Assembly (NCBI GenBank): GCA_964424125.1
Contig: CAYRHS010000044.1
Location: forward strand, 1 to 19,289
Length of the DNA: 19,289 nt
Direction of reading: 5' to 3'
Source: CAYRHS01 sp964424125
Lineage (GTDB): Bacteria; Actinomycetota; Acidimicrobiia; IMCC26256; JAOSJL01
A model generated the notes under the pieces. The model did no database searches, was not told where the DNA came from, and saw only the letters and a program-made list of their open reading frames with translations. Shown piece by piece: positions 6,903 through 14,040 of the stretch. Each line of letters starts with the position of its first letter. Position 1 is the first letter of the stretch. Both the position numbers and the translations under genes were made by a program.

Positions 6903-7619
6903 ATGAACGCACCGGAGCCGGCGGTCGTCCTGCACCCTCACCTGGGCGAGCCCGTCCCCAGCGGTCGGGTGCGAGTCGACATGCATCTCCACACGATGTG
7001 GTCGGGCGACGCGGTCACGACGCTCGACGAGCTGGCCGAGCGGGTCGAGAGCACGGGACTCGACGTGCTCTGCATCACCGATCACAACGCGGTCGACGGG
7101 GCGTTCACGGCCATCGAGCGGGACCTGGGGTGCCGCATCGTGGTGGGTGAGGAGCTTCGCACGGCCCGAGGAGAGCTGATCGGCCTCTTCCTCGGGGAGC
7201 GGCTCCCGATCGGCCTGCCTCCCGAAGAAGCGGCGCGACGGATCCGGGCCCAGGACGCGCTCGTCTACGTCCCCCACCCGTTCGACCCGATGCGTCGACC
7301 GCTCCACGAGGACGCGCTCGACGACCTGTGCGCCGCCGGGCTCGTGGACGCGATCGAGGTGCTGAACGCGAAGGTGTCGCTCGACTCCCTGAACCGCCGG
7401 GCCACAGAGTACGCGAACGCCGTCGGGCTCCCCGGCGGCGCGGGCTCGGATGCGCACGACCCCGCGGCGCTGGGTGCGGCATTCGTGGAGATGCCCGACT
7501 TCGACGGCCCGGCCGACTTTCTCGAGCGACTGGCCGAGGCGCGCGTCGTCGGCCACCGCTTCGACCGCGCCCGGAGCTGGACGCCGCGGATCATCCCGAG
7601 CGACCTCGAACCCGGGTAG
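6903..7619 (+). CDS. PHP-domain metal-dependent phosphoesterase
   Basis: A 238-residue single-domain PHP protein. All four metal-binding motifs are visible: DMHLHTMWSGD with His28 and His30, CITDHNAVDG, VVGEELRT, VYVPHPFDPM and finally GSDAHDP. The family hydrolyses phosphate esters or nucleotides using two or three metal ions (YciV/RNase AM and TrpH-like members); the exact substrate cannot be seen. The ATG at 6903 is set by the adjacent promoter; upstream in-frame codons run antisense through the GrpB-family gene and contain no domain. It is transcribed alone, divergent from grpB and convergent with uppP. Confidence 0.87.
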   Translation: MNAPEPAVVLHPHLGEPVPSGRVRVDMHLHTMWSGDAVTTLDELAERVESTGLDVLCITDHNAVDGAFTAIERDLGCRIVVGEELRTARGELIGLFLGERLPIGLPPEEAARRIRAQDALVYVPHPFDPMRRPLHEDALDDLCAAGLVDAIEVLNAKVSLDSLNRRATEYANAVGLPGGAGSDAHDPAALGAAFVEMPDFDGPADFLERLAEARVVGHRFDRARSWTPRIIPSDLEPG

Positions 7620-7623
7620 CCGA

Positions 7624-7661
7624 CGCCGCTCGTGTTCGCGGCGCTCGGTCCCTTGAGGGAC
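7624..7661. terminator. two short hairpins between convergent genes, possible bidirectional terminator
   Basis: CGCCGC (7624-7629) pairs with GCGGCG (7638-7643), and GTCCC (7648-7652) pairs with GGGAC (7657-7661) around a TTGA loop. They fill the 42-bp gap between the PHP gene and uppP. Neither has a T-tract, so the call rests on position and symmetry. Confidence 0.35.
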
Positions 7662-8462
7662 TCAGCGGAGGGCGAGGATCACGGCGCTGACGGCCGCCGC
7701 GCAGAACAAGTAGACGGCGAACGGACGCAGCGAGTGCGTGCGGACCAGCCGGAGCAGCCAGATGACGGACAGGTAGCCGGACACGGCCGCGGCGAGGAAG
7801 CCCGCGCCGGCGGCGGCCGTCAGGTGGAATTCGCCGCTCGTGACGTCCGACATGCGAACGAGCGTCGCTCCGAGGATCGCCGGGATCGCGAGCAGGAAGG
7901 AGAAGCGCGTCGCGTCCTCGCGCGTCATCCCGCCGACCAGTCCCGCGCTGATGGTGACGCCCGAGCGGGAGATGCCGGGGGTGATGGCGGTCGCCTGCGC
8001 GATTCCGATCCCGAGGGCCCGCGACGAGTCGACCGCGTGCCCCGTCCCGGACGTCCGGGCGACGCGGTCACCGATGTCCTCGGCCACCAGGAGCACGATC
8101 GCGGTGACGACCCAGAACGCCACGACCCAGCCCGGGCGCTCGAAGAGACTTTCGAAGAAGCTCTCCAGCGCGATTCCCGCGATCGCGGCCGGAACGCTCC
8201 CGAGTGCGAGGAGCGCGATCGCGCGCCGCGCCGTGGACGGGTCCTCCCCGCCCCCGAAGAGGCCGACGAGGAGCCGCCACAAGTCGCGTCGGAACGCGAC
8301 GACGACCGCGAGCAGCGTCCCCAGGTGGAGGAGGAGGTCGAAGGTGAGGGAGGGCTGGTCCCAGTCGAAGAGCGCGGGGACGACGACCAGGTGGCCGCTG
8401 GACGAGATCGGCAGGAACTCCGTCAGTCCCTGGACGACGCCCAGGACGATGTCTTGCAGCAC
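7662..8462 (-). CDS. uppP: undecaprenyl-diphosphatase UppP (BacA)
   Basis: A 266-residue polytopic membrane enzyme that dephosphorylates undecaprenyl diphosphate to recycle the lipid carrier of peptidoglycan and other envelope polymers. Both active-site motifs are present: QGLTEFLPISSSGH (residues 11-24, with Glu15) and PGISRSGVTI in the second half. Length is normal for the family and about eight hydrophobic segments are visible. The GTG at 8462 is preceded by GGAGG with four bases spacing, and it lies 40 bp inside the end of the SAF-domain gene, so the two are probably co-translated. Confidence 0.96.
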   Translation of the reverse strand: MLQDIVLGVVQGLTEFLPISSSGHLVVVPALFDWDQPSLTFDLLLHLGTLLAVVVAFRRDLWRLLVGLFGGGEDPSTARRAIALLALGSVPAAIAGIALESFFESLFERPGWVVAFWVVTAIVLLVAEDIGDRVARTSGTGHAVDSSRALGIGIAQATAITPGISRSGVTISAGLVGGMTREDATRFSFLLAIPAILGATLVRMSDVTSGEFHLTAAAGAGFLAAAVSGYLSVIWLLRLVRTHSLRPFAVYLFCAAAVSAVILALR

Positions 8463-9106
8463 GCGTCCTCCGGGGGAGCGAGGGCGATCGTGACGACGCC
8501 GTACGCGAGTGCGTACGCCACGCGCTCGGCCTCGTCCACGGTAACGAGCACGGTGGCCCCGAGGCCGGATCCGAGCGCGGCATCTTCACCCGAGGTCTCG
8601 ACCTCGAGCACCGTGGCGCCGGAGGCGACCACGGCACTCGTCTCGCCCGACGACCCCAGTGACCCTTCCAGGGTCCCGAGCACGTCGACGACGTCGCCCG
8701 GCTCGGGGCGCAGGGACTCGCCGAGCGGGACGCGCACCGCTCTCGTTCCCGGCGCGAGGACCCCGCCGGTGCCGTCCCGTTCGGGGTCGGCGATGTGCCC
8801 GGCGAGCAGGGTTGCGCCGCTCAGGACGGGTACCACCACCGTGCGCCCGAGGACGTCGCCGACTCGGGTGAGCGCCGCCTCGGGGATCTGGGACTTGTGG
8901 CGGGTGGCGGTCGTCACGTCCGCAGCGGTGAGCTCCGTGCCGATGGGCAGGTCGTCGGCGGCGACGACGACCTCGACCGGAGCGCCGAGCGCCCGGGCCC
9001 GTCGGTGGAGCGCGGCGAGATCACCGGCGACCACGCGGGCGGTGACAAGGCCGACCGCGAGCGCGGCTGCCCAGACGAGGACGGTGCGAGGTGAGCGGCG
9101 CAGCAT
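8423..9106 (-). CDS. SAF-domain protein, CpaB/RcpC-like
   Basis: A 227-residue protein with a single N-terminal membrane anchor (about 8-28), a SAF domain (about 43-105, with ADDLPIGTELTAADV and the VGDVLGRTVVVPVLSG turn) and a second beta-rich part (about 113-215, with VRVPLGESLRPEPGDVVDVLGT and TVLVTVDEAERVAYALAYG). This is the layout of CpaB/RcpC, the Flp/Tad pilus assembly protein of the periplasmic side. No tad, flp or cpa genes are nearby, so the role is uncertain. The ATG at 9106 has GGGGG four bases upstream. The last 13 codons overlap the uppP start. Its tail CCKTSSWASSRD is non-conserved. Confidence 0.72.
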   Translation of the reverse strand: MLRRSPRTVLVWAAALAVGLVTARVVAGDLAALHRRARALGAPVEVVVAADDLPIGTELTAADVTTATRHKSQIPEAALTRVGDVLGRTVVVPVLSGATLLAGHIADPERDGTGGVLAPGTRAVRVPLGESLRPEPGDVVDVLGTLEGSLGSSGETSAVVASGATVLEVETSGEDAALGSGLGATVLVTVDEAERVAYALAYGVVTIALAPPEDACCKTSSWASSRD

Positions 9107-9208
9107 GCGACCCCCGTTGGTTCCGTGGCGCGGGAACGAAGGGGGAAGCGGGGGAAGCCGCGGCGGCGAAACGTAGCAGCGCGAGGCCCGCGAGGGAAGG
9201 GCGACCCG

Positions 9209-10036
9209 CTAGGCGTTCGGGTGCGTCTGGTCCTCGGGGAGCGGGCCGACGGCCCCCGCGCAGGCGCACGGGAGGTCGCGGACCGGCAGCGTCGGCACCA
9301 GAGCGGCGAGCAGCTCGCGGACGCGGTCCAGGTTCTGCTCGAAGAAGGCGAACACCGCCTCCATGGTGACGGGCTCGACGCTCGGATCGTCCCCGACACC
9401 CGTGTCGTAGTCGGTCACGAGGGCGATGGTCGAATAGCACATCCCCAGCTCCCGAGCCAGGAAGGCCTCCGGGTACTGGGTCATGTTCACGACCTCCCAT
9501 CCCTGGCTGCGGTACCAGCGCGACTCCGCGCGCGTCGAGAACCGGGGACCGGGGATCACGACGACTGTTCCGCCGGCGTGGACGCGGATCCCTCGCTCCC
9601 GCGCCGCGGCGACCACCGCGGCCGAGAGGTCGGGACAGTACGGGTCGGCGAACGCGACGTGGTGGGCCTCGCCCGCGTCGTAGTAGGTGTCGGAGCGACC
9701 CCAGGTCCGGTCGAAGAGCTGATCGCACACGACGAAATCGCCGGGCTCGATGCCGGGCTGGAGGCTGCCCGCCGCGCAGGGCCCCAGGACACGGCGGACG
9801 CCGAGGGTGCGCATCGCCCAGAGGTTCGCCTGGTTGGGGATCTGGTGGGGCAGGTACTCGTGCTGGAGGCCGTGCCGGGGGAGGAACGCCACGCGGCGCG
9901 ATCCCAGGTTGCCCACCGCCACCGGCGCGCTCGGAGCGCCGTACGGGGTGTCGACGGAGCGCTGCTCGACGTCGTCGAGAAACGTGTAGAAACCCGAGCC
10001 GCCGAAGATGCCGATCTCGGCGACCGGCTGGGTCAC
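9209..10036 (-). CDS. mtnP: S-methyl-5'-thioadenosine phosphorylase (MTAP/PNP family)
   Basis: A 275-residue type-I phosphorylase that splits 5'-methylthioadenosine (or methylthioinosine) with phosphate in methionine salvage. Motifs: phosphate-binding GIFGGSGFY at the N-terminus, FLPRHGLQHEYLPHQIPNQAN, GPCAAGSL, the ribose/phosphate loop GPRFSTRAESRWYR and the base-pocket segment NMTQYPEAFLAREL followed by VTDYDTG. NMT rather than GMS favours MTAP over plain purine nucleoside phosphorylase. The GTG at 10036 overlaps the FmdB-family stop as GTGA, which fixes the start. The C-terminal tail contains an odd CACAG segment and ends in a poorly conserved stretch. Confidence 0.9.
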   Translation of the reverse strand: MTQPVAEIGIFGGSGFYTFLDDVEQRSVDTPYGAPSAPVAVGNLGSRRVAFLPRHGLQHEYLPHQIPNQANLWAMRTLGVRRVLGPCAAGSLQPGIEPGDFVVCDQLFDRTWGRSDTYYDAGEAHHVAFADPYCPDLSAAVVAAARERGIRVHAGGTVVVIPGPRFSTRAESRWYRSQGWEVVNMTQYPEAFLARELGMCYSTIALVTDYDTGVGDDPSVEPVTMEAVFAFFEQNLDRVRELLAALVPTLPVRDLPCACAGAVGPLPEDQTHPNA

Positions 10037-10356
10037 GTCCCGGCGCCGGCCCCGGCGGGCTTCTTGTCCGACTTCGCCCCGGTCTTCTCGGTCGGGCTCT
10101 TGGCGGTCTCGGAACCCGACTTCGCGTCGGTCCCGGAGTCGGCGGGCTTGCTCGGCGCCGTGCTCGCCGACTTGCTGCGGCTCCCGCTGTCGGTCTTGTA
10201 GAAGCCCTCGCCCTTGAGGACGATTCCCGGCGTGCCGAAGACCTTCGACAGCTTCCCCCCGCACCCCGAATGGCGCTTCAGCGCCGCGTCGCTGAACGAC
10301 TGCTGTACCTCGAACTGCTCCCCACACTTGGCGCACGAATATCGGTAGGTGGGCAT
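10033..10356 (-). CDS. FmdB-family zinc ribbon protein with low-complexity tail
   Basis: A 107-residue protein. Residues 1-55 form the FmdB putative regulatory domain: MPTYRYSCAKCGEQFE with Cys8 and Cys11, then HSGCGGKLSKVFG and GIVLKGEGFYKTD. The third metal ligand is His29 instead of the usual Cys (CCHC set with Cys32). From residue 56 the protein is a Ser/Lys/Ala/Pro/Thr-rich disordered tail. These proteins are widespread and often sit near mscL or methionine-salvage genes, but their function is unproven. The ATG at 10356 is the family start; a GTG three codons upstream is possible. It overlaps mtnP by four bases. Confidence 0.9.
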   Translation of the reverse strand: MPTYRYSCAKCGEQFEVQQSFSDAALKRHSGCGGKLSKVFGTPGIVLKGEGFYKTDSGSRSKSASTAPSKPADSGTDAKSGSETAKSPTEKTGAKSDKKPAGAGAGT

Positions 10357-10391
10357 CGTCGACACCTGGCACTCGAGGGTGGTGACTGCCA

Positions 10392-10397
10392 ATCGTA
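10392..10397 (-). promoter_or_regulatory. candidate -10 element for the FmdB-mtnP operon
   Basis: TACGAT on the minus strand lies 35 bases before the ATG at 10356, giving a leader of roughly 29 nt. The -35 region has no good match. The divergent plsY promoter candidate is about 36 bp away. Confidence 0.3.
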
Positions 10398-10432
10398 CCA
10401 GCGCCCCGGTAACGCCCCCTATTCCCGTCGGT

Positions 10433-10461
10433 TTGACGGTCGCCGTGGGCCGTGCGGAAAT
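10433..10461 (+). promoter_or_regulatory. candidate promoter for plsY
   Basis: TTGACG at 10433-10438 matches the -35 consensus in five of six positions; 17 bp later GGAAAT at 10456-10461 is a weak -10. It ends six bases before the GTG at 10468, which would make the message leaderless. Confidence 0.35.
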
Positions 10462-10467
10462 GGGCCC

Positions 10468-11055
10468 GTGCCGGCCGTGCTCGCGATCCTGACGATCGCC
10501 GCGTATCTCGTCGGGAACTTCCCGAGCGCGATCCTCGTCACCCGGACCGCGGGACGTGACGTGCTGCGAGAGGGTTCCGGCAACCCGGGCGCGTCCAACG
10601 TGTTCCGACTCCTCGGCTGGAAGGCGGGAGCGGCGGCGTTCGCGCTCGACTTCGCCAAGGGGGCGGTGCCGGCCGTCGTCGGGTTGGCGATCGGGGGACG
10701 GAGCTGGGCGTTCGTCCTCGGCATCGCTGCGGTCCTGGGCCACGTCTTCCCCGTGACCCGCCGCTTCAAGGGCGGGCGGGGCGTGGCGACCGCGGGCGGC
10801 CTGATGGTCGTCGTGTACCCGCTCGTCACCCTCGGGCTCGCGCTCGCCTGGGCCGTCGTCGCCTACGGCTTCCGCAAGGCGTCGGTGGCTTCGCTGCTCG
10901 TCACGGTCTCGTTCCCGGTCCTGGTAGCCGTGCGCGGGTACGGCTGGGAGGAGGTGCTCCTCACGGGCGTGCTCGCCGTCCTGATCCTCCTGCGTCACGC
11001 GTCCAACCTGCGGCGCCTCGTCCGCGGCGAGGAGCGGTCGCTCGACGAGGGCTGA
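10468..11055 (+). CDS. plsY: acyl-phosphate:glycerol-3-phosphate acyltransferase PlsY
   Basis: A 195-residue integral membrane enzyme that transfers an acyl group from acyl-phosphate to glycerol-3-phosphate, the first step of phospholipid synthesis. The three PlsY motifs are visible: LVGNFPSAILVTR (near residue 10), GSGNPGASNVFRLLG (near 36) and HVFPVTRRFKGGRGVAT (near 92). Five hydrophobic helices and normal length support it. GTG 10468 is preferred for its promoter spacing; GTG 10477 is an alternative. It ends 64 bp before galU with no clear promoter between them, so the two may be co-transcribed. Confidence 0.94.
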   Translation: MPAVLAILTIAAYLVGNFPSAILVTRTAGRDVLREGSGNPGASNVFRLLGWKAGAAAFALDFAKGAVPAVVGLAIGGRSWAFVLGIAAVLGHVFPVTRRFKGGRGVATAGGLMVVVYPLVTLGLALAWAVVAYGFRKASVASLLVTVSFPVLVAVRGYGWEEVLLTGVLAVLILLRHASNLRRLVRGEERSLDEG

Positions 11056-11119
11056 GCGTCGGTGCGCCGGATCGCCCGGTGCGCGAGAGTCCTCATCTGA
11101 CGTCGGACGGGAGCACTCG

Positions 11120-12001
11120 TTGGGCAAGGTGCACAAGGCCATCATCCCCGCCGCGGGGCTCGGGACCCGCTTCCTCCCCGTCACCAAGGCGATCCCGAAG
11201 GAGATGCTGCCGGTCGTGGACCGGCCCAGCATCCAGTACGTCGTCGAGGAGGCCGTTGCCGCCGGCCTCACCGACGTCCTGATCGTCACCGGCCGGGGGA
11301 AGTCGTCGATCGACGATCACTTCGACCGGGCACCCGAGCTCGAGGCCCGTCTCGAGGCAGACGGCAAGGACGCACTGCTCCGTGAGGTCCAGGGGCTCGC
11401 CGCGCTCGCGCGGGTCCACTCCGTCCGCCAACACGAGGCCCTCGGTCTCGGTCATGCCGTGCTGGCGGCCCGGGAGCACGTCGGCGACGAGCCCTTCGCC
11501 GTGCTCCTCGGCGACGACTTCATGGTCGACGACGGCAAGCTCCTGCGCTCGATGCTCGACGTCTACGAACGCTACGAGCGGTCGTGTCTCGCGTTGATGG
11601 AGACGACTCCCGACGAGATCTCGGCCTACGGCGCCGCGACCCCCGAACCGGTCGAAGAAGGTCTCGTCCGCGTCCTCGACACGGTGGAGAAGCCGAGGCC
11701 CGGGGAGGCGCCTTCCAACCTCGCGGTCATCGGCCACTACGTGTTCACGCCGCGCATCTTCGACGCGCTCTCTCGCATCGAACCGGGGGTGGGCGGCGAG
11801 TACCAGCTCACCGACGCCATCGATCTCCTGTGCAGGGACGAGGAGGTCTACGGGCGCATCTTCTCCGAGGGTCGCTACGACATCGGGCGGCCGGTCGAGT
11901 TCCTGCGGGCCAACGTGGAGCTCGCGCTGGAACGACCCGAGTTCCGCGCCGGGGTCGAGGAGTTCCTCGTCGAGATCGCTCGCGACCGGGGGCTGTTGTG
12001 A
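11120..12001 (+). CDS. galU: UTP-glucose-1-phosphate uridylyltransferase
   Basis: A 293-residue nucleotidyltransferase making UDP-glucose for envelope polysaccharides and glycolipids. The N-terminal IIPAAGLGTRFLPVTKAIPK is the GalU nucleotide-binding loop; VVDRPSIQYVVEEA, LLGDDFMVDD, VEKPRPGEAPSN and GGEYQLTDAI follow in the expected order. The start is the TTG at 11120: it gives the family-typical GKVHKAIIPAAG beginning and has GGGAG at 11109-11113, six bases upstream. The stop overlaps the moeA start (GTGA), so galU and moeA are translationally coupled, as galU and moeA/glp are in many actinobacteria. Confidence 0.96.
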   Translation: MGKVHKAIIPAAGLGTRFLPVTKAIPKEMLPVVDRPSIQYVVEEAVAAGLTDVLIVTGRGKSSIDDHFDRAPELEARLEADGKDALLREVQGLAALARVHSVRQHEALGLGHAVLAAREHVGDEPFAVLLGDDFMVDDGKLLRSMLDVYERYERSCLALMETTPDEISAYGAATPEPVEEGLVRVLDTVEKPRPGEAPSNLAVIGHYVFTPRIFDALSRIEPGVGGEYQLTDAIDLLCRDEEVYGRIFSEGRYDIGRPVEFLRANVELALERPEFRAGVEEFLVEIARDRGLL

Positions 12002-13209
12002 TCCCTCTCGACGGCGCCCGCGCATCGATCCTCCAGGCGGTGCGCGCGCTCGCGCCGGTGGACACCTCCATCGAGGAAGCCCTCGGGGTGGTGACCGCGG
12101 CGGAGATCCACGCGGGCGATCCCGTTCCCCCGTTCGCCAACTCGGCCATGGACGGCTACGCGGTCAGAGCGGCCGACACCGCGGGCGCGACCGCGGACAG
12201 CCCCGTCCCGCTCACGGTCGTCGGTGAGCTCCCCGCAGGCCGCGCGCCCTCGACGCCGATCAGCGCGGGCGAGGCGATCCGGATCATGACCGGTGCGCCC
12301 GTTCCCACCGGCGCCGACGCGATCGTCATGATCGAGCGCACCGAGGCGGAGGACGACACGGTGCTCGTGTTCGCCGAAGCGCGAGTCGGCGACCACGTCC
12401 GTCCCGCCGGCGGCGACGTCGAAGCCGGCGACGTCGTCCTGCCCGCGGGCACGCAGCTCGGCCCGGCGCATCTCGGCGTGTTGGCGTCACTCGGCATCCA
12501 CTCGTTCCCGGCGTTCCCGCGAGCCCGCGTCGGGGTGCTCTCCACCGGGGACGAGCTCGTGGCGCCAGATGCGCCCGGACCGCTGCCCCCAGGGAGGATC
12601 CGGGACGCCAACCGCCCAATGCTGCTGGCAGCCGCGGAACAGGCCGGCTGCGTCCCGGTCGACCTCGGTGCGGTCGGCGACGACGAGGACGAGCTCGCGG
12701 CGCGCTTCGATGGCGCCCTGAGCACCTGTGATGCGTTGCTGACGAGCGGCGGGGTGTCCGTGGGTGCCTACGACTACGTTGCCGCCGCCCTCAACCGGCT
12801 GGGCGAGATGTCCTCGTGGCAGGTCGCGATCAAGCCCGCGAAGCCGCTCGCCTTCGGGATGATCCGCGGTCGTCCCGTCTTCGGCCTGCCTGGGAACCCC
12901 GTCTCCTCGCTCGTCTCCTTCGAGCTCTTCGCCCGACCCGCGCTGCTCCTGATGATGGGGCACCGGGATCGGTTCCGACCCGAGGTCGAAGCGGTCGCCG
13001 GAGCCGACTTCGCCCGCCACCGCGACGGGAAGATCCACCTCGACCGGGTCCGCGTCCGGCACGACGGGGTTCGCTATGTTGCCGCCCGCTCCGGCGATCA
13101 GGCGAGCAACGTGCTCACGGCGACCGCGAGCGCCAACGGGCTGGCGATCCTCCCCGACGGTGACGGCGTGCAGGCAGGCGGGCGGCTCCGGGTCCTCCTG
13201 CTGTCCTGA
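11998..13209 (+). CDS. moeA: molybdopterin molybdotransferase MoeA / gephyrin-like protein (Glp)
   Basis: A 403-residue MoeA/gephyrin-E family protein. It inserts molybdate into adenylated molybdopterin. Motifs: PFANSAMDGYAV near residue 45, IRIMTGAPVPTGADAIVM near 95, VGVLSTGDELV near 180, LTSGGVSVGAYDY near 250 and FGLPGNPVSSLVSFELF near 300, followed by the C-terminal domain IV. The GTG at 11998 overlaps the galU stop. In Corynebacterium the galU-linked MoeA paralogue, Glp, binds FtsZ and a membrane receptor and acts in division; this gene has the same neighbourhood, with a receptor-like gene two positions on. moaC next door argues that true cofactor synthesis is also possible. Sequence alone does not settle which. 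Confidence 0.93.
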   Translation: MIPLDGARASILQAVRALAPVDTSIEEALGVVTAAEIHAGDPVPPFANSAMDGYAVRAADTAGATADSPVPLTVVGELPAGRAPSTPISAGEAIRIMTGAPVPTGADAIVMIERTEAEDDTVLVFAEARVGDHVRPAGGDVEAGDVVLPAGTQLGPAHLGVLASLGIHSFPAFPRARVGVLSTGDELVAPDAPGPLPPGRIRDANRPMLLAAAEQAGCVPVDLGAVGDDEDELAARFDGALSTCDALLTSGGVSVGAYDYVAAALNRLGEMSSWQVAIKPAKPLAFGMIRGRPVFGLPGNPVSSLVSFELFARPALLLMMGHRDRFRPEVEAVAGADFARHRDGKIHLDRVRVRHDGVRYVAARSGDQASNVLTATASANGLAILPDGDGVQAGGRLRVLLLS

Positions 13210-13232
13210 GCTCCGGCCTGGTGGTCCGGTTT

Positions 13233-13283
13233 GGGGGATGCGTTCGTGACGCGCGCTCAGCGCGCGTCACGAACGCATCCCCC
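13233..13283. repeat. perfect 24-bp inverted repeat (3-base loop) between moeA and moaC
   Basis: Positions 13233-13256 and 13260-13283 are exact reverse complements, separated only by TCA. The arm begins GGGGGATGCG and ends at the loop with GCGCGC. As RNA it would form a very stable hairpin 23 bp after the moeA stop, so a terminator is the simplest reading, but there is no T-tract. The right arm reaches the -35 region of the moaC promoter, so a protein-binding operator is also possible. Confidence 0.8.
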
Positions 13284-13301
13284 GCGCCGGGCGGCGCCCC
13301 C

Positions 13302-13307
13302 TAGACT
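13302..13307 (+). promoter_or_regulatory. leaderless -10 element for moaC
   Basis: TAGACT fits TANNNT and ends six bases before the ATG at 13314. No Shine-Dalgarno is present. The expected -35 position (about 13279-13284) is the C-run at the end of the large inverted repeat and does not resemble a consensus. Confidence 0.5.
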
Positions 13308-13313
13308 GTTGCC

Positions 13314-13820
13314 ATGGCGACGTCGGAGTTCACCCACCTCGATCCGACGGGTCGAGCCCGGATGGTCGATGTCACGGCCAAGGACGCGACGCACCGGCGG
13401 GCGGTCGCCCGCTGCCGGGTCACGATGGAGCCCGACACGGCGTCGAAGATCGCCTCGGGCGCGATCACCAAGGGGGACGTGCTCGCGGTGGCCCGGGTCG
13501 CCGGGATCCAGGCCGCCAAGCAGACGGCGAACCTCCTCCCGCTCTGCCATCCGCTCCTGGTCGGTTCGGTGTACGTGAACTTCCGGATCGAGGACCACCA
13601 CATCGAGGTCGAGTCGCAGGTCGACACGGTGGACCGTACGGGCGTGGAGATGGAAGCACTGACCTCGTGCGCGGTCGCGGCGCTCACCATCTACGACATG
13701 TGCAAGTCGCAGGATCGGTCCATGACGATCGGTGAGCTGGCCCTCTGGGAGAAGACGGGCGGCCGCTCCGGGACCTGGCGGCGCGAGCCCGATCTCGACG
13801 ACTTCGACGACCTCGACTGA
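13314..13820 (+). CDS. moaC: cyclic pyranopterin monophosphate synthase MoaC
   Basis: A 168-residue protein catalysing, together with MoaA, formation of cyclic pyranopterin monophosphate from GTP, the first stage of molybdenum cofactor synthesis. Family marks: MVDVTAKDATHRRAVA, KGDVLAVARVAGIQAAKQT, LLPLCHPLLV with the catalytic-region His, TGVEMEALTSCAVAALTIYD, CKSQDRSMTI and EKTGGRSGTWRR near the end. A short acidic tail of Asp residues follows. The ATG at 13314 is supported by the leaderless -10. It sits between moeA and the GlpR-like gene. No moaA, moaE, moaD or mobA is in the window. Confidence 0.97.
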   Translation: MATSEFTHLDPTGRARMVDVTAKDATHRRAVARCRVTMEPDTASKIASGAITKGDVLAVARVAGIQAAKQTANLLPLCHPLLVGSVYVNFRIEDHHIEVESQVDTVDRTGVEMEALTSCAVAALTIYDMCKSQDRSMTIGELALWEKTGGRSGTWRREPDLDDFDDLD

Positions 13821-13847
13821 CCCTCCCCTTTGTCACAGTTGGGAGGG
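13821..13847 (+). terminator. hairpin directly after moaC
   Basis: CCCTCCC (13821-13827), starting at the base after the moaC stop codon, pairs with GGGAGGG (13841-13847) across a 13-base loop. No T-tract follows. A weak or factor-assisted terminator is possible. Confidence 0.4.
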
Positions 13848-13896
13848 CGCTGATCCCTGCTGGTGGGACCGCGACCGCGACCGGTGAGCTCCGAAC

Positions 13897-13910
13897 GTGA
13901 CGCACGTCAC
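13897..13910. promoter_or_regulatory. CRP/FNR-type palindrome upstream of the GlpR-like gene
   Basis: GTGACGCACGTCAC is GTGA-N6-TCAC, the core of CRP-type operators (consensus TGTGA-N6-TCACA; GlxR/Cmr in actinobacteria). Its centre is about 137 bp before the GTG at 14041. The outer T and A of the consensus are missing. The assignment rests on pattern alone. Confidence 0.4.
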
Positions 13911-14040
13911 TTCTTCCGCCCCAGCTTGACCCCCGGCCGCGGACGGGACTTGGATGGCGAGTGCCTCACCCGCGGCGGACATCCACCGCGGCGTGTTCTC
14001 GTCTTGTTACGTTCCGCGAACAGAAGGCGGTCCGGGAGCA

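Noticed and set aside
7632..9176. 514-codon open frame on the + strand
   Set aside because: Antisense to uppP and the SAF-domain gene, which are clearly coding on the other strand.
13233..13283. Mobile-element end or attachment site at the large palindrome
   Set aside because: No transposase, target duplication or second copy in the window; both flanks are ordinary intergenic DNA.
13954..14040. N-terminal extension of the GlpR-like gene from the ATG at 13954
   Set aside because: It would place 29 polar residues before the first helix, unlike the family, and has no ribosome binding site; the GTG at 14041 fits better.
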